64,000 nucleotides of DNA. It comes from Chamaelirium japonicum. Its lineage: Eukaryota > Streptophyta > Magnoliopsida > Liliales > Melanthiaceae. Position 1 is the stretch's first letter. Each line of letters begins with the position of its first letter. Below are positions 26,305 to 35,760 of this stretch, piece after piece. Both the position numbers and the translations under genes were made by a program. The notes under the pieces are model-generated. The model was not told where the DNA came from. It was given only the letters and a program-made list of their open reading frames with translations, and made no database searches. Location of the stretch: positions 92,354,697 to 92,418,696 of the forward strand of contig OX393551.1 of the NCBI GenBank assembly GCA_947650365.1. The letters run 5' to 3'.

Positions 26305-28335
26305 GTTTTTCTCGCTATCATTTTTTGCCTCACGCTTCTAAAATTTTCGAAGTCCAAAGCTTTTGCTTCCCATCTCTTGTTCTTCATTTCCTTTCGATCG
26401 GTCAAATGGCATCTTCGGGCAGTTCGAAGAAGAGTGCTGTTCCATCCAAGAGAAAGGGGAAGGAAGTTGTCGAGGTCTCTTCTGCTCCGAAGGGCCGAGG
26501 CAAAGGCAGGGCCGAATTGATCGAACTTGGTCAACTGGGCAAGAGGCACCATGGAGTGGGATTTGCTACGGCACCGTCAAGGCCAGAGCAGATCCCCAAG
26601 GCCAAATTTGTCCTCTGCCCGTAGCTACCTCTGGAGGTGGAGCCTGAGTTTGGGTACAATATGGGCAGTAAACTCACTGATGTTAAGAGGGAGAAGCTGC
26701 ATGAGTTGCTGTCATTCTTCACAGAGGGAAAGGCTCGACCAGTGCTTCCGGGTGTTCTCTCTGCTTTCGGCGTTGACAGGCGGACGGTCTTTGTCTCGTG
26801 GGCGAGCAAGGAACAAGTGATGGGAACCATCGTCACGATCGGCCAGCTCAACTGTGGACTGCGCCTTCCGCTACCGCCTTTCGCCGCGAGGTTGCTGAAT
26901 ACCTCCGGTCTCTGCCCCGGGCAAGTCACTGGGAATTCCTGGAGGATCATCTACGCGTTCTGTCGCGTAGAGTCGGATTTCCAGAAGGAGCTTAGGGAAT
27001 GCTACTCCAGCATCCCTGCAGGTGAAGAAGCTCGAATAGAGCTGGGGTACTTCTTCTATCACTACCGATGGGCTTGGAGGAAGGATAGCCCGTTCTTCTA
27101 TCTGACGGGTGTGTCTGCTCTTTGACCGATCGCTGACACCATCGGTTCTGATAAGCTTTACACAGATTGGCCGCTGTCTGTGTCTGGGGCGTGGACTCCT
27201 CTGTCAGTATCGGAGGTTCCCCGATACAAGGTGCATAAAGAGACTGATATGTACTGCACTGGAGGAGCTCTCTCTTGGCCTCCAGAGCGAGTAGGGGTCC
27301 TTGACAACCTCTTTCTAGAGCTGACATGCGAGACCAGGTCATGGAAGCAATTTTCGAATTGCCCGGTCCGACACGGCAAGGCCAACCTCCTCCACCGATC
27401 GAAGCTTCGCTATGAAGACAATGAGGTCATCTACTCTGATTATGAGGAAGACCCTCAGTCTAGAAAAATTGTTAGAAGGCTTCGATTTGAGAAGAAGTCT
27501 TATGGAGCCAGGCGTGCACTTCCATCAGAGGAGAAATTGGTAATACCTCGCCAAGGCCCAGCAAAGAAGAAGAGGAAAATCCCCTCCAAGCAGGAGGAGG
27601 ATGAGAAGAAAAAGGATGAGGAAAATGAAGAGGAGGCAGAGAGGGAGGAGGAAGGCGGAGATGAGGAGGACGAGGGTACAGGCAGCGACGGGGAAGATGG
27701 AGAGGATGATGAAGATGGGGGTGGTGAGGAAGAGATTCCTCCCACCCCCACTGATGGTGGTCAAGGTCATGGGGGTGGCGAGGAAGAAATTCCTCCCACC
27801 CCCACTGGTGGTGCCGACGAGGAATCGCAGCCTATCCTCATAGACGAGGGTAAGGCTCGCAAGATGGAGGAAGTTATGGATGCAACGGGCGACGGCCCTA
27901 AGGTGATTCCCACTTACAACTTTGGGGAGTTGAAGAAGAACCCCCTCCGCTTCAAGATCAGGATATCGGGGAGTGGTGGGGTTGGAAGCAACCCCACACC
28001 CCTCGATCAGATACCTCCTGAGGTTCCCCGCCTGGAAGGGGCAACTACAAGTGGGGGTGTGGAGGTTGAACAACCCCCACCCCCCTCACGATCTCTGGCT
28101 GAAGAGGTAGCTGCCATGGTGGCAGGGCTCGACCATTCGAGCGGGCACGAGGATGAAGGGGGAGCTTCACCTCCTCGAGACATTCCCTCTCCTGCTCATT
28201 TGGAGAGAGGAAGTCGGGTTGGTGAAGCTACTCCTCAACCCTTGCCAGAGCCAACCCCCACCAAGGAGAAATCGACCCCCAAGGGTAAGAGCTCCGACAG
28301 TGGGAAGGGAAAGGCTCCTCAAGTCGAGGCTTCAG

Positions 28336-28422
28336 GTATCTGTACTAACCTGTCTTGATTGACTGTCTTGCCTTTGAAGCTTGAAAATATACTAACACTT
28401 AGAATTGCTGCATGGATTGTAG
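28336..28422 (+). other. Intron 1 of the element 1 antisense gene
   Basis: The 87-bp intron begins GTATCTG and ends ATTGTAG. A consensus branch site TACTAAC lies at 28390-28396, with its A 27 nt before the acceptor end. Splicing joins a phase-1 Gly codon (G|GT). The element 3 copy has the same position and phase (61586-61666). Confidence 0.85.
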
Positions 28423-28559
28423 GTACACCTGCTGGCCCGGCTAAGAAGATAAGGAGTTTGGGTGATGTTGACATCAACCATCCTACTAACACGATCTGGA
28501 AGCTTTGCAATCTTCCGGAAGCTGCTTTTGAAGAAGCCTTCGATCGGCTTGAAGTAGTG

Positions 28560-28632
28560 GTATGTGCATATGCTTTGATCAATTGTTCAAATTGTATCTT
28601 CAGAATAATTCTAACTCTTTGTCTATTTGCAG
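28560..28632 (+). other. Intron 2 of the element 1 antisense gene
   Basis: The 73-bp intron begins GTATGTGC and ends TTTGCAG after a pyrimidine-rich stretch. It is phase 0. Exon 2 between the introns is exactly 137 bp in both element copies. Confidence 0.85.
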
Positions 28633-29382
28633 AACTCAGCCTGTTTGAGAATCGCAAGCAAGCTCTCCAGGAAGGCAGGAGAACGGGAAGCCGCCTCTGA
28701 GGTAACCCGTTTGACAGCTGAACTGAAAGCTGTGAGCGAGGAAAGAGATGGGCTGAGGGAGCTCCTGTGTTCGAAGAAACAATCTCTCAAGGCCAAGATC
28801 GAGGATCTTCGCAAGGGGAAGCAGGAGATCAAGGGGCTGCAGGACCGTTGTGAGGTGTAGAGTCACGAGCTCGAATCCTTGAAGAAACGGATCGTCAAGG
28901 TTGAGGACGTGTCCTGTGGTCGCGCCGACGAGATCAAGGAGCTGAAAGAACAACTTGCTGCTCAACATGCTGCTCTTACTGCCAGGGAAGAGACTTCCAA
29001 GAAGGCGTTGGAGCATGCGTTGTCTGAGTGCAATAGTTACAAGGAAACAGCTGAGAAGGCGGCAGAAGCACTCAGGGCACATGTCAGCAATGTCCGATCT
29101 TCGAAAGCTTCGGTTGCGAGCAAGCCTCGTGGCGAATCTGAAGGGGAGAAGTCGCGTGCTCCAAGCGTAGCCAAGCCCTGATGTGTTTCTGCCTTTTTCT
29201 TTGTTGTTTACACTTGTAAACTTTCAATATGTAACAGCTCACTCCTGTACTTGATCAATTTTTTGATAATAGAGATTTTCGATGTTTGAAATTGAGTGTC
29301 TTGTGTCAAACTCTTTGAATGCTGTATTCTGAATGTAAGGGGCTGAGTCGCAACTTGATCACCCAAACTGTTGAGTAACTTG

Positions 29383-30020
29383 GAAATTGAAGGTTGTCGT
29401 AGCAAAACTTGAAATCGTTAACATTTGCACGTAAAGGGTCGTGTCGCAACACGAGGCCCTAAACTTGTTAAACGACCTGGTAGCTTGAAATCGAGAGTTG
29501 TGCTGTTTCACAACTCGAAACCGTTTAATGTTTGCACGTGAAGGGTCGTGTCGCAACACGAGGCCCTAAACTTGTTAAACGACCTGGTAGCTTGAAATTG
29601 AGAGTTGTGCTGTTTCACAACCCGAAATCGTTTAACATTTGCACGTAGAGGGTCGTGTCGCAACACGAGGCCCTAAACTTGTTAAACGACCTGGTAGCTT
29701 GAAATTGAGAGTTGTGCTGTTTCACAACCCGAAATCGTTTAACATTTGCACGTAGAGGGTCGTGTCGCAACACGAGGCCCTAAACTTGTTAAACGACCTG
29801 GTAGCTTGAAATTAAGAGTTGTGCTGTTTCACAACCCGAAATCGTTTAACATTTGCACGTAGATGGTCGTGTCGCAACACGAGGCCCTAAACTTGTTAAA
29901 CGACCTGGTAGCTTGAAATTGAGAGTTGTGCTGTTTCACAACCCGAAATCGTTTAACATTTGCACGTAGAGGGTCGTGTCGCAACACGAGGCCCTAAACT
30001 TGTTAAACGACCTGGTAGCT
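29383..30020. repeat. 107-bp tandem repeats in the convergent spacer (element 1)
   Basis: About six units of 107 bp follow one another; the GGGTCGTG (one ATGGTCGTG) landmark recurs at 29436, 29543, 29650, 29757, 29864 and 29971. Each unit has hairpin GTTGTGctgtttCACAAC and a nested structure with outer arms CGTTTAAC/GTTAAACG enclosing TCGTGTcgcaACACGA. The array lies between the end of the antisense gene (29181) and the end of the integrase remnant (30151), the shared 3' region of two convergent genes. Element 2 keeps four units (46495-46930) and element 3 has a diverged version (60290-60640). Confidence 0.92.
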
Positions 30021-30150
30021 TGAAGGTTGAGCTGGCTCAACTTGAATTTGCTTGAAGGTTTGAAACTGAATGTTGCACTGTCTCATAACTCAGAATTCGA
30101 ACGGACAAGTAGGCGTTTGAGAGCAATCTTTATTCAGTATAGAATTTACA

Positions 30151-30345
30151 TCATAGATAGAACAAGTTAAGATTCCAAACATTCCAAGCCCGTGGCAGTT
30201 GATAGAATCCTTTACGTCCTCCTGATTTGACTTTGTATAGACCTTCCCAGTTGGGAGCTAGTTTCCAGCTGCTATGTTCTCTGGCAATACGAATGGTTGC
30301 TTGAAAGTTGACCCTCTCCAACTCCCAGATCTTTCAATCTCGGGG
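30151..30345 (-). pseudogene. Integrase C-terminal remnant fused to a scrap of pre-RT linker (element 1)
   Basis: On the minus strand the frame reads WKLAPNWEGLYKV and PRAWNVWNLNLFYL before a TGA at 30153-30151. This matches the integrase end in element 3 (KLAPNWEGPYII...SRHLKLFYP). Just upstream, AGTGAAGATCTCCCCCGA resembles the pre-RT segment near 56910 of element 3. Protease, RT, both RNase H domains and the integrase core have been lost between gag and this point. Confidence 0.8.
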
Positions 30346-32077
30346 GAGATCTTCACTGTTGATGTTTGAAGGAATGACCTTGCCTGTCTTTGACAAATTC
30401 TTGAAGATGACCTTCATGTAACAAGTCTTCCAAATGATATCTTAACCGGCGGCAGTGATCAGTAGAATGGCCATGACTGCGATGGAAATCACAGTAGACG
30501 GTTTTGTCTGCAGTGACTTTAGTGTCGGGCTGCAGTGGATTAGGCCATCGGAGGAACTCTTCATGCTGAATTCGATCGAGGATCTGTTCGATTGGTAGAT
30601 TCCATTTGGTAAAAGTAGTCTTCTTTGGAGGAGATCGGCGTCCATCGTTTCTTCATCGCTTAGGTGCGGGATGAACCTCTGCCTCTGCGTTGTAGGCTCT
30701 GGTAGCATATTTTGTGGTTTCCCTTTCGGCAGGTCGCCTCTTCGTCTCTCGTCCCTTTCGGGCAACTTGATCATCCTCAACCTCAATTTCCCGTTGGATT
30801 TGATCAAACATTAAACCCAGGGAAAGAGGAGGATTGCGAATGAAGTCGTTGTAGATGTGCATGTCGAAACGGAGTGCATTCTGGAAAGCCAACATGATGG
30901 CTTCATCGTCCAGATGTCTTCCAGAGAGGGCAGCATGCTCGTTGCGAAACCTCCTAGTGAAACTTCGGAGAGTCTCGTCAGCACCCATCCTTAGCTGATA
31001 TAGAGAGTCGAGTTTCTTCTCGGGCTTTAGATTGAGCTGATAATGCTGCACGAAGAGTTTAGCTAAAACATCGAACTGGGTACTGGACCTAGCTCGGAGA
31101 TTGTGATACCAGTCGAGCGACGGCTCATCGAGGCTTCCTGCGAAGGTGCGGCAGAGCACATTGTTTTCTTCTTCGTGCGGCGTTAAAGCTTGCTTGAATG
31201 CGAGAATGTGGAGAGTAGGATCTCCTCGAACGCAGTTGAATTTGGGGAGGACAGGAGTTCTCCATCCCCTTGGAAATGTTGTCTCAAAGAGACTTCGATG
31301 TAGAGGCCCGGCAGAAGAATAACCATCCCTGCGACCATGTCCTCGACCTAGAGGTGGGTCAAGAGGCAAGATCGCAAGGTCTTGCTCAGGCATTGAAGTA
31401 TCTGCCGGTTGAAGTCGATGTCGGAGGTCCGATCCAAGCCCACGCTGAAGTGGGATTGAAGGGGAAACTCGACTTTTTAAAGGAGCGCCTTTCATCTGAT
31501 GCCTCCTTGGTATGTTGAGCTTCGAAGGTATCCTCTTGTCGCAGTTGCGGCCAGAAGAAGATTGGGATGACTCATCTTCGAGGCGATCCCAAACACTCTG
31601 CTTCCAGGGGGCAGCAGAGGGGGTCGGGTCGCGTCGGATTCTCTCGAGGGCAGCAGTGCCCATTGACCTCCGTTGCTCGGAGTGAATTGAATGTCGAGGG
31701 AGATCAACCCTCTCACTTGTAGAAGGGATAGGAAGAGTGATTCCAGCCTCGGATGCTGCTTTCTTCAAAGCATCCCTCTCAGCAGTGAGGGTGGCGTTCT
31801 GCTTCGCCAATTGGAGCAATTGGAAGTCGACCGCAGAGATTTGGTAGGTCGATGGAGGGTCTTCAGCAGGAACGGGTGTTGTTTGCCCAATTGATTATCG
31901 CGCGGGGTGGGCGATAGGTCGATCGACAGATCTCCCACTCCCTGAGCGAACCCCCATCTCAGGAACAGCAAGGGGCTGTCCGAAGTTGAGCCTTTGACTC
32001 ATTGAACGAGTCTCAGGACGAGCTTGTTGTTGAGTGTTACTTCCTTCTGGTTGACCTTGATGTTTCGTCCTCGCCAT
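30346..32077 (-). pseudogene. gag of element 1 (broken)
   Basis: Translation starts at the shared MARTKHQGQPEGSN (ATG at 32077-32075). The N-terminus has a short coiled-coil stretch (KQNATLTAERDALKKA), then a plant Retrotrans_gag-type capsid region (FKQALTPHEEENNVLCRTF...LDWYHNLRA...FVQHYQLN) and a CX2HX2HGHX4C knuckle (YCDFHRSHGHSTDHC). Two stops lie in frame: TAA at 31897-31895, where element 3 has CAA, and TGA at 30655-30653, where element 3 has TCA. Gag forms the particle for retrotransposition. With its coding parts damaged this copy would need proteins from a relative. Confidence 0.87.
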
Positions 32078-32212
32078 TCAGAGAGCGAAAGGTGCAACGA
32101 GAGTGCCGTTCAGTTGTCTGATCAACCGAGAGAGCGAGGAAGTTTGACTATCAAGATCAGTTGTAGGTTCAACCGATCAAGTAGTAGCGGAGAGTTGGAC
32201 TTTTTGATCGGA

Positions 32213-32229
32213 TCCCATAGACGGCGCCA
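32213..32229 (-). other. Primer binding site of element 1
   Basis: On the minus strand the sequence is TGGCGCCGTCTATGGGA, three bases after the 5' LTR end. The first nine bases, TGGCGCCGT, match the complement of the plant tRNA-Asp 3' end; the rest departs from it. Elements 2 and 3 have CTGTGGGA instead of CTATGGGA. Confidence 0.8.
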
Positions 32230-32232
32230 AAC

Positions 32233-32941
32233 TGTGGCAGAAAATCTTCGTGCCGACCCGAAGACTCTCGCAGCACCAGTCAATTGAAATTGAAGTTAAC
32301 GTCGAAGATTGTTGTTCGATCTGTCGATTGAAGTTGAAACCTTTTGATATGTCAATAGAAAGAGATATGCAATCAGAGAGTAGACACGAGAGGTGATCTC
32401 GGAGTTCAGCCGAAGCCTACGTCTCCGTGCTATAGGGAGCAACCCGAATTCACTAACACTTATGTCGAAGTGATCTCGACAGGCCGAGTATCACTAGAAA
32501 CACTCTGATCTCTTCGAAGGAGTGAAGAAGATCAAAGAGAGATGGTAGGTGGGAAGTTGGAAATCTCAGAGCTCTGGTTTTAGAACTGAGAGTTCGATCC
32601 TTTTACATTCGAAGGCTCTGCTATTTATAGAATTTCTGGGGAGGATTTCCTGGGTAAATGGCGGTCTCTGCTGCCGTATCTGGGGATCCTCCAGGTAAAG
32701 CTGGTGGACCCCGCTACTGTCTCCTGGGGGGATTCCTCAGGCTCTTGGGCCCACCAGGCGGGGCCGGTGGGTCCCGCTGTTATCTTCGGGGGCCCACCAG
32801 GCAGGGCCGGTGGGTCCCGCTGTGGTACTCGGGGGCCCACCAGGCAGGGCCGGTGGGTCCCGCTGTTGTTTTTGGGGGCCCACCAGGCAGGGCTGGTGGA
32901 TCCCACTGTTTGTAGACTTTTTGCCAAAATTTGCACCCACA
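32233..32941 (-). repeat. Element 1 5' LTR
   Basis: This 709-bp LTR starts TGTGGC and ends ACCCACA on the + strand. It is the promoter copy for the minus-strand element, with GC-rich U3 repeats at about 32740-32905 and a TATA box at 32622-32629 (CTATAAATAG on the minus strand). It is the same length as the 3' LTR. Confidence 0.95.
32622..32629 (-). promoter_or_regulatory. LTR promoter TATA box (element 1, 5' LTR)
   Basis: CTATAAATAGCAGAG reads on the minus strand, about 310 bp into the LTR. Transcription of gag would be expected to start some 30 bp further on, near 32590. Confidence 0.75.
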
Positions 32942-32946
32942 CATGG
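32942..32946. repeat. Target-site duplication CATGG, right copy
   Basis: CATGG directly follows the LTR terminus and matches 24209-24213. Confidence 0.93.
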
Positions 32947-34980
32947 GTTGAATGCTAATAGAAAAGTTAATAAGACTAAACATTGCAGAAGGAGAAGAGT
33001 GCAAAAAAATGTTAATAAAAGACTATTTTATTGAATCGAAGAAAAGTTACACCCACTACTTTGAAAACTTCTTCAGAAATTACAATAATCCTCCGCACTT
33101 GCTTCGCACCCGCTCTACAAATAATTGATGATAGCTCTCTCGAAGAAAAACTCAGATAATGCTAATGATGTAGATAAAATCATGCAGTTTACGTGTATTA
33201 TGAAAGTTTTACGTAACAAACTGATGATATATGCTTGAGAATAATCGGATAATTTGCATAAATTGGTCGCTCAACACACCCCCAAACTTGAATCGTTCTC
33301 GTCCTCGAGAAAACAAACAAAATAAACGAGAAAAAATAATAAAAGAATAAAAATAACTTAACTTACTTTCGCAGGAATCGCGATTGCACTTAGCACGTGC
33401 AACAAGCTGTTAAACCCCTAGGTTACCCCAATGGACGAGTTTTGTCTCGTGAGGGTTTGTAGTGAATATACCCACAAAATTCAATTTTTTTTTTTAAATA
33501 AAAGATAAAAAATATTTCACAAAATAATTTAAAGTACTCAGAGTAAAGATGTCTAAGGCACAGAGATTGTAATTTTTATCAGCCCGACTTCTAACTTTTC
33601 AGGTATACAGGTCGAGTTCTCGTGATTAATCCCTATTAGAAAATATAAAAACTTTCATGCTTGTGTGCACAGTGATGTAAGGACTTGAACAGAAGGGGTT
33701 CAATTCGCCAAAGTGGTGCTAACACAAATAACTTCCTAGAATTGGTCAACGACCTTAGGCACTGATTCAAAACTAAGCAGCCTGTCTAGGGTAACGAGAG
33801 GTGTGGACTTTCACTTTAATGCCTCGTGGGTTTTATCTGTGATGCTCCAGCTTACTCATATTTTTACATCAGCGGCTTTCACCCTGATTGTTTTCGAAGG
33901 TTCACACAATCTAATACATACTGATCAACTTCGTGGGCCACATATCTCTGCTGAATTTTTTTTTCTTGAATAAAACTTTGTTGCCTTTTTACTCTTGTGA
34001 TAATTTTCCCATAAGCACTCGTCGATAGCTCCCACACCAGTTGGCGTAAGGTGTCAGGCATCAAGATTCCCCTATGGACCTATGCTAGAGTTTTTCATCA
34101 CAAGCCCGCAAATAACCTTCACAATAGGTAGCCCTTTTCTGATGCACCTAGTCTAATCCACTGGTTCCTTGTAATTATACCCGATATATATTTTTTCTTC
34201 TCAGCAAACCAAGTGGACAAGGAAGTCATAGTTTATCAGGCCTCTAGGTCATTATTAGGTCAACAACCACTAATTTGATTTTACACCCTAACTGTGTGAG
34301 TCCAAGTGTAGTGAAAGTTCAGGAAAGATATTTTCACACTCTCTAACGGGGTATTAATAAAGAAAACTCGGTTAGACATTACCCTTGAAGTTATTCACCA
34401 GGCTTTAGAAAGATTTTAATACCATGTGCCTTATAGTCCTACGTAAGTACATAAAAACTATCGTGCGAAACTTCTGAAAATAATATATATATATATATAT
34501 ATCTTTTTTTTTTTTTTTTGTAAAAGATAAAACAGATGATAAAAAGGCTACAAAAAACACTAATATATGAAAAAGAAAATGAAAACATACAAATGCGAAT
34601 TCCTATAAATTTTTATACGAATGCTGTAGTTATGGTAGGGGACTACAGACTGGACACACATACGCCGAGACGTATGTGCCGAGCTGTCCCACTACAACAT
34701 AAGTTGATGCAATTTTTTTTTTTTTTTATATAATAATTTTTTTTTTAATATAAACTAAAGCTGATAAATTTTGTGAAAATTAGATATAAACAAGATTATA
34801 TAAAAAGTACATCACACACCCCCAATCTTAAAATAAACATTGTCCTCAATGATGCATGAGTATGATAAATAAGGGATGAAGATAAATGAGGAGTGCAGAC
34901 ATCTGAATGACAATAATTGCTAAAATGTAAAGAAAACAAACATATATACATATGAACAAAATCTCTAGCAGGTATAAAGA
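32947..34980 (-). other. AT-rich remnant, probably non-coding part of an Athila-like element
   Basis: No domain is found here. On the minus strand two segments read like the spacer seen near the ends of plant Athila-type elements: GAGGACAATG followed by GATTGGGGGTGTGTGATG (about 34812-34850), and GAGGACGAGAACG followed by AAGTTTGGGGGTGTGTTGAG (about 33275-33310). The region also has several T-rich runs. It continues the protease fragment to its right on the same strand, so I read it as the old element's 3' untranslated region with RT-integrase deleted. LTR ends could not be identified. Confidence 0.45.
34482..34519. repeat. (TA)n and poly-T microsatellite
   Basis: An alternating TA run at 34482-34502 is followed by 16 T (34504-34519). 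Another T-run occurs around 34711-34727. Confidence 0.9.
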
Positions 34981-35760
34981 TTAATCAGGTAAGGGCTTCA
35001 GTTCAAAATCAGGGTGCTGAGCACTCGATGGAATATGCATAAATGTTTTGACTTCTTTAATGGACTTGTCAACGTTGAACATTTTGCCATGAACCAAACA
35101 CATCTCGAGGGGATCATGATAACATGATTCCTCAAAGGTACTTCCAACCAAACTATTGATCATATTGACTTCCTTGGAATTATCCATTTGATGTTGTTGG
35201 TTGGTAGTATTGAAGACATTCAATTGGACTTGCATATTACCGAACGAAAGAGTCATAACTCCATTTCGACAGTGAATAACTGCATCGGCTGTTGCAAGAA
35301 ATGGTCGACCTAAAATCACAGGGATTTGTGTACTTGGATATATGACAGGTTCAGTATCGAGAATGACAAAGTCAGCAGGAAAGTAAAATTTGTTGACCTT
35401 GATGATGACATCCTCAACAATTCCTTGTGGGACCTTAATAGATCGATCGGCGAGACTCAAAGTGATATTTGTGGGTTTCAATTCCCCCAGTCCTAGTTGT
35501 TTGTACACTGAATACGGTAAAAGGTTCACACTTGCGCCCAAGTCTAAAAGACATTTGTCAATGACTATGTCTCCTATAAGAATGGGAATTGTTGGAGATC
35601 TAGGATCATTATACTTGGGAGCAATTTTCTGTTGGATGAGACCAGTGGCTTGGGCGGCCATGGCACCTTGATGAGAAACAGAGGTTTTCCTCTTGACAGT
35701 GGCTTGGGTGGCCATGGCAGCTTGATGAGAAACAAAGGTTTTCCTCTTGACAGTGGTCAA
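34981..35760 (-). pseudogene. Athila-like Ty3/gypsy Gag-protease fragment
   Basis: The 259-codon frame contains a retropepsin-like fold: IPILIGD, then LLDLGASVNLLP at the active-site position, PQGIVEDVIIKV, and the flap-side motif IPVILGRPFLATADAVIHC. DLGA in place of DTG/DSG is usual in plant Athila-type elements. The N-terminal part holds a duplicated segment of about 57 bp (TVKRKTxVSHQxAMA). The frame begins at the satellite junction, so the gag side is cut off, and it ends at a stop with no RT following. It is unrelated to the protease of element 3 (IDTGSSIDI). Most likely it is a dead fragment. Confidence 0.8.

Larger units (their letters stand above)
26406..29181 (+). pseudogene. Antisense gene (aORF) of element 1, PF04195-like, three exons
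   Basis: This gene runs opposite to gag-pol. The start MASSGSSKK is shared with the element 3 copy. Exon 1 is 26406-28335, exon 2 is 28423-28559 and exon 3 is 28633-29181; the spliced length is 872 codons including the stop. Exon 1 has a conserved globular part with GLRLPLPPFAARLLN and WRIIYAFCRVESDF, which resembles the plant 'putative gypsy type transposon' domain (PF04195). It then has a basic PAKKKRK segment like a nuclear localisation signal, a long Glu/Asp tract and proline-rich linkers. Exon 3 is a long charged coiled coil. Three in-frame stops break it: TAG at 26622-26624, TGA at 27123-27125 (an Arg codon in element 3) and TAG at 28858-28860 (CAG in element 3). Otherwise the frame is open, so decay is recent. 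Its molecular role is unknown. Confidence 0.85.
24214..32941 (-). mobile_element. Element 1: internally deleted Tat-like Ty3/gypsy LTR retrotransposon
   Basis: The 8728-bp element is bounded by two 709-bp LTRs ending TGTGG...CCACA and flanked by the 5-bp duplication CATGG. It reads on the minus strand. In element order it has the 5' LTR (32233-32941), PBS (32213-32229), a gag with two stops, a scrap of the pre-RT linker fused to the integrase C-terminus, a 107-bp tandem array, an antisense three-exon gene on the + strand (26406-29181), a W-box palindrome array, the PPT and the 3' LTR. Protease, RT, RNase H and the integrase core are missing, so it is non-autonomous. By eye the LTRs differ at about ten positions (near 98.6% identity), so insertion was fairly recent. 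The related full copy starts at 53470. Confidence 0.95.

Noticed and set aside
26037-26405. Longer N-terminus or upstream ORF for the antisense gene (also 63760-63972)
   Set aside because: It lies mainly upstream of the TATA box. The two copies match at the ends but are frame-shifted relative to each other in the middle, so protein-level conservation is absent.
30442-30807. 121-codon minus-strand frame next to gag of element 1
   Set aside because: It is an alternative-frame shadow of the gag nucleocapsid region; the corresponding shadow exists in element 3 at 55450-55989.
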